This document shows, one piece after another, positions 1-9,459 of a DNA stretch of 64,000 bases. The DNA is from Rhodovulum sp. GTDB taxonomy: Bacteria; Pseudomonadota; Alphaproteobacteria; Rhodobacterales; Rhodobacteraceae. The first letter of the stretch is position 1, and every line of letters begins with the position of its first letter. Below the pieces are notes generated by a model that worked only from the letters and a program-made list of their open reading frames with translations, ran no database searches and was not told where the DNA came from. The position numbers were made by a program, and so were the translations under genes. The stretch spans positions 405,674-469,673 of the forward strand of contig PALT01000033.1 in the NCBI GenBank assembly GCA_002706605.1, read 5' to 3'.

Positions 1-1097
1 CAATGCGCCGAATGGGTCTGAACGGGTAGATACCCGCGCGCCAGCTTGTGATCGCCCTGCGCGCCTGCCTCAACCCGCGCCAGACCGTTGGAAATCGCAT
101 AGTCGATGGCCTGATAATAGCACGCCTCGAAATGCAGGCACGGATGATGTTCCGTGGCGCCCCAATACCGCCCGTATACACAATCCCGCCCGATCATGTT
201 CAGCGCCCCCGCAACCGGACGTCCGTCCCGTTCCGCCAGCACAAGCAAAACGTCATCGCGCATCGTGTCGTGCAGGATGTCGAAAAACGCACGGCTGAGA
301 TAGGGGGACCCCCATTTGCGTGCGCCGGTGTCCTGATAAAAGGTCCAGAAGTAATCCCAATATTCCGCTTTAATCTCATCGCCGGTCAGGGCGCGGATGG
401 TGCCGCCGAAATCTTGCGCTGTGCGGCGTTCCTTGCGGATGGCCTTGCGTTTGCGCGACGACAGGCTGTCCAGAAAGGCATCGAAATCCGCATAGCCGTC
501 GTTGTGCCAATGGTATTGCTGGGACACGCGCGCCATCAGGCCCATGTCGGACATCGCGCCGATCTCATCCTCGGTACAGAATGTGATGTGCAACGAGGAC
601 AGGTTGTTATTCGCGGCCAGCTGTACCGCCCCTTGGATCAGACCGGCGCGCGCGACGTCTGCAAATTCGGGCCGGACCAGCAACCGCCGCCCCGTGACGG
701 GCGTGAAGGGCACCGCGACTTGCAGTTTCGGGTAATAGTTCCCGCCCGCCCGTTCATAGGCATGGGCCCAGTTGTGATCAAAGATATATTCGCCCTGCGA
801 ATGCGCCTTGAGATACATGGGCGCGACGCCGATCACCTGATCGCCAATGCGGGCGATGATGTAATGCGGATACCACCCCGTGCCGTCGCCGACCGATCCG
901 CTTTGCTCTAGCGCGTCCAGAAACCGGTAGGTCGTGAACGGGTCCAAAGGCGCGCCGCCCTCCGCCGTCTCCGGACAGGCGCAGGCGTCCCATTCGGGTT
1001 GGGAAATGGCACTGAGGCTGCGAACAACCTCAATGCTGACTTCGGCTTGGGCGTGGGTATCTGCGTTTGGCATCTGCTCTCGGGCGTTTTTTGACAT
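1..1097 (-). CDS. GNAT-fold DUF482 / peptidoglycan-type acyltransferase (partial, runs off the left edge)
   Basis: The minus-strand frame stays open from the start region to base 1, so the C-terminus is missing. The readable part begins MPNADTHAQAEV and contains a run from about residue 140 (SSRKRKAIRKERR) that I recognise from the COG3146/DUF482 branch of the GNAT superfamily, related to FemAB-like aminoacyl/acyltransferases. Two in-frame ATG codons compete: 1097-1095 and 1073-1071; neither has a strong ribosome binding site. It follows the GDPD gene by about 20 to 45 bases on the same strand, so it is probably the last gene of the five-gene secretion/GDPD run. The substrate is unknown. Family assignment is fairly safe; function is not. 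Confidence 0.8.
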   Translation of the reverse strand, partial: MSKNAREQMPNADTHAQAEVSIEVVRSLSAISQPEWDACACPETAEGGAPLDPFTTYRFLDALEQSGSVGDGTGWYPHYIIARIGDQVIGVAPMYLKAHSQGEYIFDHNWAHAYERAGGNYYPKLQVAVPFTPVTGRRLLVRPEFADVARAGLIQGAVQLAANNNLSSLHITFCTEDEIGAMSDMGLMARVSQQYHWHNDGYADFDAFLDSLSSRKRKAIRKERRTAQDFGGTIRALTGDEIKAEYWDYFWTFYQDTGARKWGSPYLSRAFFDILHDTMRDDVLLVLAERDGRPVAGALNMIGRDCVYGRYWGATEHHPCLHFEACYYQAIDYAISNGLARVEAGAQGDHKLARGYLPVQTHSAH

Positions 1098-1118
1098 GTG
1101 GTGCCCGCCCGCGCAGGG

Positions 1119-1874
1119 TCAAGTGGTGGGCAGGTATCCCTCAAACGTGATGTTATCTGCCACTTGGCGCGCGGTCTGTTCAATTTCGCTCGACCGGACG
1201 GTCCAGCATAGGATCGGATGACCATCCGCATGCAAGTCCATCACCGGTTTCGCGGTCAGGTTATTTACATCATGGCTGATGAAACAGGCACCGACGCGCT
1301 CAAAATCCGGAATGCGGCGCAGTTCCATGCGACGCGCCTCGGGGATCAGGGGCCAATCGCCGCCCTCAAACGCACAGGTGGTCAGGCCACGGGGCACATC
1401 AGGCGCGTGTTCGGCCATGGCGGCGACCGAATGCGGGTTGAACGACATGACCGCCACGGGACCGGAATACCCGCGCAGGACCTCGCCAATCCGCGCCTCT
1501 AGCGGGCCGATGTTGGGGCCAAGCGCGCCATCCTGATCCTTAACCTCAATCAGCAGGGGCACCTGACCGTTCACCAGGTCCAGAACCTCGGCCAAGGTCG
1601 GGATGCCCTCATCCCCGTGGCGCAGGGGGATCGCGGACAGTTCCGCCGCCGTGCGCGTGGCAATGGGGCCGGTTTCATCCGTCAGCCGCCCAAGGTCATA
1701 GTCGTGAAACACCATCGCCTCGCCGTCGGCGGAGCGTTGGATGTCGATCTCAATCCCGAAACCCAGAGCGATGGCCGCCTTGATGGCCGCCCGGCTGTTT
1801 TCCGGGTGGCCTTTGGTGATGTCATGCAGGGCCCGATGCGCGATCGGGACACAGAGAAACGATTCCGGCAGCAT
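1119..1874 (-). CDS. Glycerophosphodiester phosphodiesterase
   Basis: 251 residues, a GDPD-family TIM barrel. The metal/catalytic signature is visible: H13-R14, E25-N26, E42-x-D44 and H57-D58 (AHRA..PENS..EIDIQ..FHD). The enzyme hydrolyses glycerophosphodiesters to sn-glycerol 3-phosphate and an alcohol. There is no signal peptide, so it should act in the cytoplasm, as UgpQ does, on deacylated phospholipid head groups. It starts 6 bases after the RidA stop codon and is followed closely by the DUF482 gene, so co-transcription is likely. No Ugp transporter is nearby. The physiological substrate is inference. Confidence 0.92.
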   Translation of the reverse strand: MLPESFLCVPIAHRALHDITKGHPENSRAAIKAAIALGFGIEIDIQRSADGEAMVFHDYDLGRLTDETGPIATRTAAELSAIPLRHGDEGIPTLAEVLDLVNGQVPLLIEVKDQDGALGPNIGPLEARIGEVLRGYSGPVAVMSFNPHSVAAMAEHAPDVPRGLTTCAFEGGDWPLIPEARRMELRRIPDFERVGACFISHDVNNLTAKPVMDLHADGHPILCWTVRSSEIEQTARQVADNITFEGYLPTT

Positions 1875-1880
1875 GGCGCG

Positions 1881-2345
1881 TTAGTCGATCTCGAACACAC
1901 CGTCGATTTCGACGGCCACGCCAAAGGGCAACGACGCCGCACTGACGGCCGAGCGCGCGTGCTTGCCCGCATCGCCCAACGCCTCGGCCAGCAGGTTGGA
2001 GGCGCCGTTGATAACCTTGGGCTGATCGCCGAAATCGGGCGTCGAGTTCACAAAGCCGGTCAGTTTGACCACGCGTTTCAGGCGGTCCAGATCGCCGCCA
2101 CAGGCCGCTTTGACCTGAGCCAGCAGGGCAATCGCGCAGGTTTCGGCGGCTTTCATGCCGTCCTCGACCGACATGGTGTCGCCCAGTTTGCCAACGGTCA
2201 ACGCACCGTCTTTGCTTGCGACCTGACCCGAGACGTGGACCAGATTGCCGCTGATGACGAAGGGCACATAGTTCGCGGCGGGGGCCGGTGCCTCGGGCAG
2301 GGTGATGCCCATTTCGGCCAGCTTTTGTTCAAAGGTTCCGCTCAT
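1881..2345 (-). CDS. RidA family protein (YjgF/YER057c/UK114 fold)
   Basis: 154 residues starting MSGTFEQKLAEMG. I chose the ATG at 2345 because a GGAGA ribosome binding site lies 8 bases upstream; an ATG at 2378 would add 11 residues without such a site. The sequence (FVISGNLVHVSGQVASKDG, then GDLDRLKRVVKLTGFVNS) is typical of the COG0251 RidA superfamily, which includes enamine/imine deaminases. This is the longer subgroup (about 150 residues versus about 128 for classical RidA), whose activity is mostly untested. It sits between the secretion genes and GDPD on the same strand. Confidence 0.88.
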   Translation of the reverse strand: MSGTFEQKLAEMGITLPEAPAPAANYVPFVISGNLVHVSGQVASKDGALTVGKLGDTMSVEDGMKAAETCAIALLAQVKAACGGDLDRLKRVVKLTGFVNSTPDFGDQPKVINGASNLLAEALGDAGKHARSAVSAASLPFGVAVEIDGVFEID

Positions 2346-2414
2346 TTTCAGTCTCTCCAGATACGGGTTTGGCGGCACGCTAGCCGCGCCATCGGGCGGT
2401 GAAAACCCCCGAAA

Positions 2415-3722
2415 TCAGGTTTCGCGGAACGCGCGGTTAAAGTAATCCGCCAGCGGTTTGATCAGATAGGCCAGAGGCGAGCGATCGGCGGTGCGAATAT
2501 AGCTCTCAACGGGCATGCCGGGCACGATGCGCTTGTCCCCCAAAAGTTCCGCCTGCCCCTCATCCAGAATGATTTCGACACCGTAATAGTTGGCGCGGGT
2601 CGCCTCATCCTCGAACGTGTCGGCGGACACCTGAATGACCTGACCGACCAGATCGGGGGTCGTGCGTTGATCAAAGGCCGAGAATTTCATCGTCACGGGT
2701 TGGCCCACGAACACCTCATCGCGGTGGATCGGTTCGACGCGGGCATCAATCACCAGCGGTCGGTCCTGCGGCACGATATAGAGCAGGGGATCGGCCTGTT
2801 GCACCACGGCGCGCGACGCAAACACGGTCATGCCATAGACGATCCCGCCCACGGGCGCGCGGATTTCCAGACGGTCCAATTGGGCCAGCAGGGACAGGCG
2901 TCGTTCAACCAGTTCCAGTTCGCGAAATTGCAGGTCGCGCAGGCGGGTGATCGCCTCTTCGCGTTTGCCGGTCTGAAGCTGTAGCTTTTCCAGTTCGATC
3001 TCAGTGATGCGCCCTTGGGCCTGTGCGGCCGAGGCGGTCAGTTCGCCGACCTGACCCTCAAGCGCGGCGGCCTCCCGTTGCAGGGCCAGAACGCGGGATG
3101 CCTGTGCCAGACCCTTGTCCAGCAGGGATTGCTGGTCGTCCAGCTCCATCTTGATCAGGTCAAGCTGACGGCTGAGCGCCTCTTGTTGCGCCTCGATGCC
3201 CTGCACCTGATCGACGATCTGGGCGCTGCGCTTGTCCAGCTGCTCGACCGCCTGTGCGCCGGTCACAAGGCGCGCGGTAAACAGGCGTTCCTGCCCGTCC
3301 AGCAAATCCTGAACCTCAGGGCGGGTCTTGGCGATCTCGATCAGATCAGCGTCAAAGGTGATCGTTTCGGCATTGTCCTGTTCGGCCTCAAGCCGTCCGC
3401 GCCGCGCCATCAGTTCAAACAACTGGCCCTCGACAATTGCCAGTTCGGTGCGCAATTCGGACGCGTCCAGACGGATCAATACGTCACCGGCGGCAACGAT
3501 GTCGCCCTCTTTGACCTCAATCGTGTCGACCACGCCGCCGTCGGGGTGTTGCACCACTTGGCGGTTCTGTTCGACCTTGACGCGGCCGCTTGCGATAATC
3601 GCGCCGGAAATATTGGCCATGACGGACCACGTCCCGAACCCGCCAACAAGTAGCAGCAGCGCAAACAGCCCCGTCAGGATCGGGCCGCGTGCGGACCATT
3701 TGGGTGTGTCTTGCGGGGTCAT
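2415..3722 (-). CDS. HlyD-family type I secretion periplasmic adaptor (PrtE/AprE type)
   Basis: 435 residues. One N-terminal membrane anchor (about residues 15-36, rich in L, V, G), then a lipoyl half-motif ([21 protein letters not shown]), a long coiled-coil hairpin (about 100-270) and a second half-motif ([14 protein letters not shown]). It bridges the inner-membrane ABC transporter to an outer-membrane TolC-like channel. The start ATG overlaps the stop of the upstream ABC gene by 4 bases, so the two are translationally coupled. No TolC and no RTX-repeat substrate are in the window. Confidence 0.93.
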   Translation of the reverse strand: MTPQDTPKWSARGPILTGLFALLLLVGGFGTWSVMANISGAIIASGRVKVEQNRQVVQHPDGGVVDTIEVKEGDIVAAGDVLIRLDASELRTELAIVEGQLFELMARRGRLEAEQDNAETITFDADLIEIAKTRPEVQDLLDGQERLFTARLVTGAQAVEQLDKRSAQIVDQVQGIEAQQEALSRQLDLIKMELDDQQSLLDKGLAQASRVLALQREAAALEGQVGELTASAAQAQGRITEIELEKLQLQTGKREEAITRLRDLQFRELELVERRLSLLAQLDRLEIRAPVGGIVYGMTVFASRAVVQQADPLLYIVPQDRPLVIDARVEPIHRDEVFVGQPVTMKFSAFDQRTTPDLVGQVIQVSADTFEDEATRANYYGVEIILDEGQAELLGDKRIVPGMPVESYIRTADRSPLAYLIKPLADYFNRAFRET

Positions 3723-5455
3723 GAAACGCCTCCGGTGCCTTGGGTGCGTGAGATTTGGGCGTGGTTTTTGACGTTGTCGCGCAGGATTTCGTCGCGGGGG
3801 CCGAACGCCTTGCGCGTGCCGCCCTCAATCACCAGCAACAGGTCGCATTCCTGAATGGCGGCGGGGCGGTGGGCCATGATCAAGACCGCGCTGCCCGCCT
3901 CTTTGGCCTGACGGATAGCGGTGTTCAGGGCCATCGACCCCTCGTTGTCGAGGTTCGAGTTCGGCTCATCCAGTACCAGAATAACCGGTTCGTCATAGAG
4001 GGCACGGGCAAGGCCGATGCGTTGCAATTGCCCGCCCGACAGGTTGCCGCCATTGGCGGTGACGCGGGTGTCATAGCCTTGGGGCAGGGAGACGATCATG
4101 TCATGCGCGGCGGCCTTTTTCGCGGCGGCGACGACCTTTTCCGCGTCCGGTTCGCGGGCCATTTTGGCGATGTTTTCCGCGATCGTGCCTTCAAACAGGA
4201 CGACGCGCTGGGGCAGGTATCCCACATAGCTGCCCAAGACATCCGGCTCGAACTGATCCAGCGACGCGCCATCCAACCGGATGCTGCCCCCTGCGGGGCG
4301 CCAAATGCCGGTCAGCGCGCGGGCAAGGGTCGATTTTCCCGCGCCCGATGCGCCGATCACGCCGACGGCCTGACCAGGCTCAAGCGAAAAGTTCAACAGT
4401 TTGAGCGCGGCGGTCTTCTGTCCCGGCGGAATAATGGTCAGTTGCTGAACGTCCAGTTTCGCACTGGGCCGTGGCAGGGCGGTGCGCGGCGGTTGGGTCG
4501 GAAAATCCTCAAGCAATGTGCCAAGGTTGCGCCAACCGCGAAACGCCGCCTGAACGTTTGACCACTGCCCAACGGCCTGTTCAATCGGGGCAAGCGCACG
4601 GCCCAGCAGGATCGAGGACGCAATCATCGCGCCGCCCGTCACAGATCCCTGCAACACCAAATAGGCACCCAGCGCCAGCATCGCGGATTGCAAGAACTGA
4701 CGAAACGTCTTGGTCAGCATCGTAAACAGACCCGAGGTGTCGGCCGCGCGCAATTGGGCGCGTTGGGCGTTCACCCGTGCCTCACCCCAGCGCGAAAAGG
4801 TCGCGCCGCGCATGCCGAGGGCCTGAATGGTCTCGCTTTCGTTGCGCAATTGTCCGGTCAGGGTCTCGGATTTGGCGTGCGCTGCGCTGGCCTCGGCGCT
4901 TGGTCCGCGGGACCGCATTTGGTTGGTCAGGGCCACAAGGATCAGGATACCACCCCCGATCATCGCGGCGATGCCCAGCCACGGATGGAACAGGAAAATT
5001 CCGAACAGGAAAAGCGGCGTCCACGGGATGTCGAAAATCGCCATGAAGACGGGGGTCGAGACCGCGCGCTGCACCGCCTCTAGGTCGCGAATGCCGGTTG
5101 AGGGCGGGCGTTTGGGGTCGGCGGCACTGCGCAAAACGGCGTCAAACACGCGCAGGTCCAGGAGGCTCTGGAATTTATTGGCGGCGCGGGCGGCGACACG
5201 GCCCCGCACATAGTCCAGCGTGCCCATCATCACGAACAGAAACGCCACCAGCGCCGAGAGCGCCACAAGCGTTTCCTCGGACCCGCTGCCCAGCACGCGG
5301 TCATAGACCTGTAGCATGAACAACGGCCCCGTCAGCATCAGCAGGTTCACAAAGACACTAAAGATCAGGATGCTGAAAAACAGCGCATTTCCCTGACGCC
5401 ATGCCTGACGCAACTCGGGTTTGCCTGCGGGGGTCGGCCGCGATGTTTTGGCCAC
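3719..5455 (-). CDS. Type I secretion system permease/ATPase (PrtD family)
   Basis: 578 residues from a GTG at 5455, preceded by GAGG at good spacing; an ATG 75 bases further upstream lacks such a site. The N-terminal half has about six membrane segments ([21 protein letters not shown] onwards). The C-terminal half is an ABC ATPase with Walker [10 protein letters not shown] near residue 365, signature NLSGGQLQR near 470 and Walker B VILVLDEP near 492. It exports a protein substrate, usually an RTX protein with a C-terminal signal, in one step with the downstream HlyD-type adaptor. No substrate gene is visible nearby, so the cargo is unknown. Confidence 0.94.
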   Translation of the reverse strand: MAKTSRPTPAGKPELRQAWRQGNALFFSILIFSVFVNLLMLTGPLFMLQVYDRVLGSGSEETLVALSALVAFLFVMMGTLDYVRGRVAARAANKFQSLLDLRVFDAVLRSAADPKRPPSTGIRDLEAVQRAVSTPVFMAIFDIPWTPLFLFGIFLFHPWLGIAAMIGGGILILVALTNQMRSRGPSAEASAAHAKSETLTGQLRNESETIQALGMRGATFSRWGEARVNAQRAQLRAADTSGLFTMLTKTFRQFLQSAMLALGAYLVLQGSVTGGAMIASSILLGRALAPIEQAVGQWSNVQAAFRGWRNLGTLLEDFPTQPPRTALPRPSAKLDVQQLTIIPPGQKTAALKLLNFSLEPGQAVGVIGASGAGKSTLARALTGIWRPAGGSIRLDGASLDQFEPDVLGSYVGYLPQRVVLFEGTIAENIAKMAREPDAEKVVAAAKKAAAHDMIVSLPQGYDTRVTANGGNLSGGQLQRIGLARALYDEPVILVLDEPNSNLDNEGSMALNTAIRQAKEAGSAVLIMAHRPAAIQECDLLLVIEGGTRKAFGPRDEILRDNVKNHAQISRTQGTGGVS

Positions 5456-5523
5456 TGTTTGCCCTCTTCGTTCAATTAACCGGCACTTGGGTGCCTCTGT
5501 CGCTGATAGGCCACATCCCGACC

Positions 5524-5586
5524 GCCACACGTCTTGTGGCTCTGGGCTTCTGCGCTATGTAACCTATGGTGCAGCGATCTTAGGTT
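5524..5586. promoter_or_regulatory. Divergent control region with inverted repeats upstream of mlaA
   Basis: Between the divergent secretion ATPase and mlaA starts lie a perfect 6-bp inverted repeat GCCACA-N5-TGTGGC (5524-5540) and another, AACCTA-N14-TAGGTT (5561-5566/5581-5586). A plausible sigma70-type promoter for mlaA reads TTGTGG (5534-5539), 16 bases, TATGTA (5556-5561). A third short repeat GGCAC-TTGG-GTGCC is at 5482-5495. All are seen in sequence; their use is inferred. Confidence 0.35.
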
Positions 5587-5599
5587 CGAATCTACGGTA

Positions 5600-6352
5600 A
5601 TGCGATTGTTTAATAGGACACAAACAGTAAAGACTCTGACACTGACCACATCTTTGGCGATGTTGGCGGCCTGTAGCACTGCGCCCGCCGGGTCCGAGTT
5701 CAATGACCCCTATGAGGCGCATAACCGCGAAGTGCACGCGGGGAACAAGTCGCTGGACACCCATGTGGTGCGCCCCGTGTCCCAAGGGTATGGCACGGCT
5801 GTGCCCGAACCCGTCCGCAAAGGCGTCAGCAACTTTGCTGAGAACCTTGATCTGCCGCGGATGGTTGTGAACGACCTGCTGCAGTTGAAACTGGAAGACG
5901 CCTTCGTGAACTCGGGCCGGTTCCTGTTCAACAGCACGATCGGTCTGGCCGGAATTTTCGACCCCGCCTCGTCGATCGACCTTTATGCGCGCGACACCGA
6001 TTTCGGTGAAACCCTGCATGTCTGGGGCGTTGGCGAAGGTGCCTATCTTGAGGTGCCCGTGCTTGGCCCGTCCACCGAACGTGATCTGGTGGGCACGGTT
6101 GTCGATTTCGCGATGAACCCGACGCGGGTGCTTGCCACCGGTGATCTGAGTGCCGCGAACACGGCGGCGGATATCGGCGCACAGGTTGGTGATCGCTATG
6201 AATATTCGGATTTGGTCGACGAAGTCCTATATGAGAGTGCAGACAGCTATGCCCAAGCGCGTCTTCTGTACCTGCAGAACCGTCGGTTTGAGCTGAACGC
6301 TGGTGAAGAACCCGAGTATCTGGACCCGTATGAGGACCTTTATGCAGAGTAA
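5600..6352 (+). CDS. mlaA: MlaA/VacJ family lipoprotein
   Basis: 250 residues starting MRLFNRTQT. The signal peptide ends in a lipobox LAAC with the acylated Cys at residue 25; this motif selects the ATG at 5600 over an upstream ATG at 5534. The body (EFNDPYEAHNREVH, then VRKGVSNFAENLDLPRMVVNDLLQ) is typical of MlaA, the outer-membrane component that removes misplaced phospholipids from the outer leaflet and hands them to MlaC. It overlaps the next gene by 11 bases. MlaF, E, D and B are not in the window. Confidence 0.93.
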   Translation: MRLFNRTQTVKTLTLTTSLAMLAACSTAPAGSEFNDPYEAHNREVHAGNKSLDTHVVRPVSQGYGTAVPEPVRKGVSNFAENLDLPRMVVNDLLQLKLEDAFVNSGRFLFNSTIGLAGIFDPASSIDLYARDTDFGETLHVWGVGEGAYLEVPVLGPSTERDLVGTVVDFAMNPTRVLATGDLSAANTAADIGAQVGDRYEYSDLVDEVLYESADSYAQARLLYLQNRRFELNAGEEPEYLDPYEDLYAE

Positions 6353-6941
6353 ACTTTCCCGCCGTACCGTATTGGCCGCCGCAGCCGGCGCCGCGGTGAT
6401 GTGCCCCTTGTCGGCGCTGGCGTTGAGCACCGATCAAGCCAGCCGCCTGATCCAAGGCCTGGTCGAAGAGATCAACGGCGCGATCAACGCGGGCTCGTCC
6501 GACGCGCAACTGTACCGCACGTTTGAACGCATCTTTGCGAAATACGCGGATGTGCGCATCATCGCGCAATCGGCCCTTGGGGTCACGGCCCGCTCGGCAA
6601 GCGCATCGGAACTGAACGCCTTTACCGATGCCTTCAGCGGCTATATCGCGCGTAAATACGGCAAACGCTTCCGCGAATTCGTGGGTGGCCGGATCGAAGT
6701 GAAATCCGCCAAGGCCGTGAAGTCGTTTTATGAGGTCAAAACAACCGCCTTTATCAAAGGCGAGGCCCCGTTCGAGGTGATCTTCCTTGTCTCGGACAAA
6801 AGCGGCCGCGACCTGTTCTTCAACATGTACATCGAAGGCGTGAACATGTTGGCCACCGAACGCACCGAAATCGGCGCCATGCTGGACCGCCGCGGTGGCG
6901 ATCTGGGCAAGCTGATCGAAGACATCAAAAAAGCCGGCTGA
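6342..6941 (+). CDS. mlaC: MlaC family phospholipid-binding periplasmic protein (Tol/Ttg2 type)
   Basis: 199 residues starting MQSKLSRRTVLAAAAG. GAGG lies 6 bases before the chosen ATG, which overlaps the mlaA stop region. The N-terminus has a twin-arginine-like signal (SRRTVLAA), so export may be through Tat rather than Sec. The remainder (IFAKYADVRIIAQSALG, YIARKYGKRFREFVGGRI) matches the MlaC/toluene-tolerance fold that shuttles phospholipids across the periplasm. The coupled mlaA-mlaC pair supports the assignment. A strong terminator follows. Confidence 0.9.
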   Translation: MQSKLSRRTVLAAAAGAAVMCPLSALALSTDQASRLIQGLVEEINGAINAGSSDAQLYRTFERIFAKYADVRIIAQSALGVTARSASASELNAFTDAFSGYIARKYGKRFREFVGGRIEVKSAKAVKSFYEVKTTAFIKGEAPFEVIFLVSDKSGRDLFFNMYIEGVNMLATERTEIGAMLDRRGGDLGKLIEDIKKAG

Positions 6942-6962
6942 TCCACAGCCTCAGTTGAATGC

Positions 6963-6999
6963 AAAACGGCTCCCGAAGATACCTTCGGGAGCCGTTTTT
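6963..6999. terminator. Bidirectional intrinsic terminator between mlaC and the penicillin-binding protein
   Basis: A 12-bp perfect stem (CGGCTCCCGAAG / CTTCGGGAGCCG) with a 4-base loop is flanked by AAAA on the left and TTTTT on the right, so it can end transcription of the convergent genes on both strands. Confidence 0.9.
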
Positions 7000-7027
7000 G
7001 ACTTTTATGCCCGCCTGATCGTTTCGC

Positions 7028-9202
7028 TCAGTCGAAAATCGACCGCAGGACGTTCAGCAGCAGTTGCTCGCGCTCTTTTTCCTTCTGTTTATTATTGCGC
7101 GGTTGGGCGTTCGGGGCCTTGGGCGTGTTCGCGGGGGGTGCGGGGTGGGCCATGGGCAGGGGCCGTGCGGGTAGGCCTTCGTGCACGCGGACCATGGTTT
7201 CGTGCCAGATTTCGGCGGGTAGGCCACCGCCTGTCACGCCGGTCAGGGGCGTGTTGTTGTCATAGCCCATCCACACACCCGCCACATAATCGGCGGTGAA
7301 CCCGATAAACCACGCATCGCGCGCCGCTTGGGTCGTGCCGGTTTTGCCAGCGGCCTCGCGGTCGGGTAGTTTGGCGCGGCGGCCTGTGCCGTCCTCAACC
7401 ACGCGGCTCATCATAAAGATCAGGTTGCGCGCGGCGTCTTCGGAAATCACGCGTTCGCCCAGACCGCCGGTTTGACCGATCAGGGGTGTGTCGTCGCCCT
7501 GTAGGCGCAGTTCCATCAGGCCATATGGCTTCACGCTTGTCCCGCCGTTCAAAATGCCCGCATAGGCACCGGTGATTTCAAGCAGTGTTGTTTCAGAGGA
7601 CCCAAGTGCGATGGCGGGGCCTTGGGCGATGTCGCTCTCAATGCCGAACCCCGCCGCGATATCGCGCACCGCGTCGCGGCCCACGGATTCCGACACGCGG
7701 ATCGCTGGGATGTTCAACGAATCCTTAAGCGCCTCAACCAGCGTCACCCGACCCTTAAAGTCGTTGGTATAGTTCTTGGGCGTGTAGGGGCCCGATCCCG
7801 GGACGTCGATGGTGATGGGTTCGTCCACCACGGTCGCATAGGGGGTAAAGCCCAAATCCATCGCCGCCGCATAGACAAAGGGTTTGAACGCCGAACCGGG
7901 CTGACGCCACGCCATTGTGGCACGGTTGAATGCGCCGCTGACCTTAGTCTTGCGCCCGCCCACCATGGCACGCACGGCCCCGTCGGCGGACATGACGACG
8001 ATGGCCGCCTGCGCCTCGGACCATTCGCGGACCTTCGTGGCAAAGATTTCCTTCATCGCCTCTTCGGCGGCGGTTTGCAGACGCTGATCGAACGTGGTGC
8101 GGATCACCACGTCCTCGGTGGTGTCGCGGGTCAGGAACTTGGGGCCCGTTTCCATCACCCAGTCGGCGTAATAGCCACCTGCGCGCGCCGCTGCGGCCTC
8201 GGACAGGGTGGCGGGGTTGGTGATCGCGTTCTGGGCCTCGGCCGTGGAGATATAGCCCTGATCCTCCATCAGGCTGACGACCAAGGCGGCGCGGTTCTGG
8301 GCGCGCTCAAGGTTGCTGGTCGGCGCATAGGTCGATGGCGCCTTGAGCAGACCGGCCAGCATCGCGGCCTCGGCCACGTTCACGGAATTGGCGGATTTGC
8401 CGAAATAGCGCTCGCTTGCGGCCTCAAACCCGCGGGCACCGGCGCCCAGATAGGCGCGGTTCAGATAGATGGTCAGGATCTCGTCCTTGGTGAACTTGAC
8501 CTCCATCGCCATGGCATAGACCGCCTCTTTGATCTTTCGCCCGATGGTGGTGCGGCGACAGTCGGCCTCATATTCGGCCTCGGTCTTCCATTGGGTGGCG
8601 TCGTATTCGACCCCGAGACACAGCAGTTTCGCGGTTTGCTGGGTGATGGTTGAGCCACCGTGACCGGACAGGGGGCCACGGCCTTCGCGCAGGTTGATGC
8701 GGATGGCACTAGCGATCCCTTTGGGGTCAATGCCGGGGTGCCAGCGGAACCGCTTGTCCTCTGTCGCGATGACGGCGTCGCGCAGGGCAGGGGCGACAGT
8801 GTCGGCAGTGATCTGTCCGCCGAACTGATCGCCGCGCCACGCAAAGATCTTGCCGTCACGGTCCAGCAAAGTGACAGAGCCACGGGTCCGCGCGTCCAAA
8901 AGTGCCGTATGTTCGGGCAGTGTGGTGGTGAAATACAGAACGGCCAGGCCGATGATCATGGCTGTGACGAATCCCAAACGCCATGTCACCCGCCAGATCA
9001 GCCCGATGACCCATCGCACCAGCCCTGTCAGCCAGCCGACAGGCCCTTTGCGCACCGGTGCTTTGCGCTTGGATGCGGTTCTTCGCGCGGCGGCCTTGGG
9101 TTTTGTAGGTGCTTTTTTCTTTGGTGTCGGGGGTTTACGCGTCTGGCGACGGTCTGCAACCAACGGGGGCTTGCGCCCGTTTTTACCACTATTACTGCTC
9201 AT
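7028..9202 (-). CDS. Class A penicillin-binding protein 1A (transglycosylase/transpeptidase)
   Basis: 724 residues. A strongly basic Lys/Pro/Arg-rich cytoplasmic tail (1-55) precedes one membrane segment (about 77-95). The glycosyltransferase family 51 domain follows, with the catalytic Glu in ATEDKRF (E148) and the GGSTITQQ motif. The transpeptidase domain carries the SxxK motif in PGSAFKP near residue 437, an SLN motif (KDSLNIP) and KTGTT near 620. It polymerises and cross-links peptidoglycan at the inner membrane. It is shorter than E. coli PBP1A (about 850) and lacks an obvious OB insert, as is common in alphaproteobacteria. It converges with mlaC. Confidence 0.92.
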   Translation of the reverse strand: MSSNSGKNGRKPPLVADRRQTRKPPTPKKKAPTKPKAAARRTASKRKAPVRKGPVGWLTGLVRWVIGLIWRVTWRLGFVTAMIIGLAVLYFTTTLPEHTALLDARTRGSVTLLDRDGKIFAWRGDQFGGQITADTVAPALRDAVIATEDKRFRWHPGIDPKGIASAIRINLREGRGPLSGHGGSTITQQTAKLLCLGVEYDATQWKTEAEYEADCRRTTIGRKIKEAVYAMAMEVKFTKDEILTIYLNRAYLGAGARGFEAASERYFGKSANSVNVAEAAMLAGLLKAPSTYAPTSNLERAQNRAALVVSLMEDQGYISTAEAQNAITNPATLSEAAAARAGGYYADWVMETGPKFLTRDTTEDVVIRTTFDQRLQTAAEEAMKEIFATKVREWSEAQAAIVVMSADGAVRAMVGGRKTKVSGAFNRATMAWRQPGSAFKPFVYAAAMDLGFTPYATVVDEPITIDVPGSGPYTPKNYTNDFKGRVTLVEALKDSLNIPAIRVSESVGRDAVRDIAAGFGIESDIAQGPAIALGSSETTLLEITGAYAGILNGGTSVKPYGLMELRLQGDDTPLIGQTGGLGERVISEDAARNLIFMMSRVVEDGTGRRAKLPDREAAGKTGTTQAARDAWFIGFTADYVAGVWMGYDNNTPLTGVTGGGLPAEIWHETMVRVHEGLPARPLPMAHPAPPANTPKAPNAQPRNNKQKEKEREQLLLNVLRSIFD

Positions 9203-9324
9203 CCTGTCCTCAGGAGTTTACTTATTAAACGTAGAATAGCCTGAGCACATAGGAATGTCAGGACCTACCGAAAAGGGGGTATGTGGTTTTTGATGCGCTT
9301 AAAAAACAATCAAACTACACGAAT

Positions 9325-9341
9325 TGTGCAAAAAATGTGCA
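9325..9341 (+). promoter_or_regulatory. Direct repeat TGTGCA in the glnK-amtB upstream region
   Basis: The 257-base gap between the PBP gene and glnK contains TGTGCA at 9325-9330 and again at 9336-9341, 11 bases apart, one helical turn. I could not find a clear sigma54 (GG-N10-GC) element here, although glnK-amtB operons are usually NtrC-controlled. The repeat is a candidate regulator site only. Confidence 0.25.
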
Positions 9342-9459
9342 ACTTTGCCCGGTTTGCCGTCGTGGGCCACCCCAGAACTGCTTGAGAAATACGCAGAGTC
9401 GCGCCCCTTATGCCCCCGTGGAACCCGCAGGGAAACCTGCCAAACGGAAGGGTAATGAC

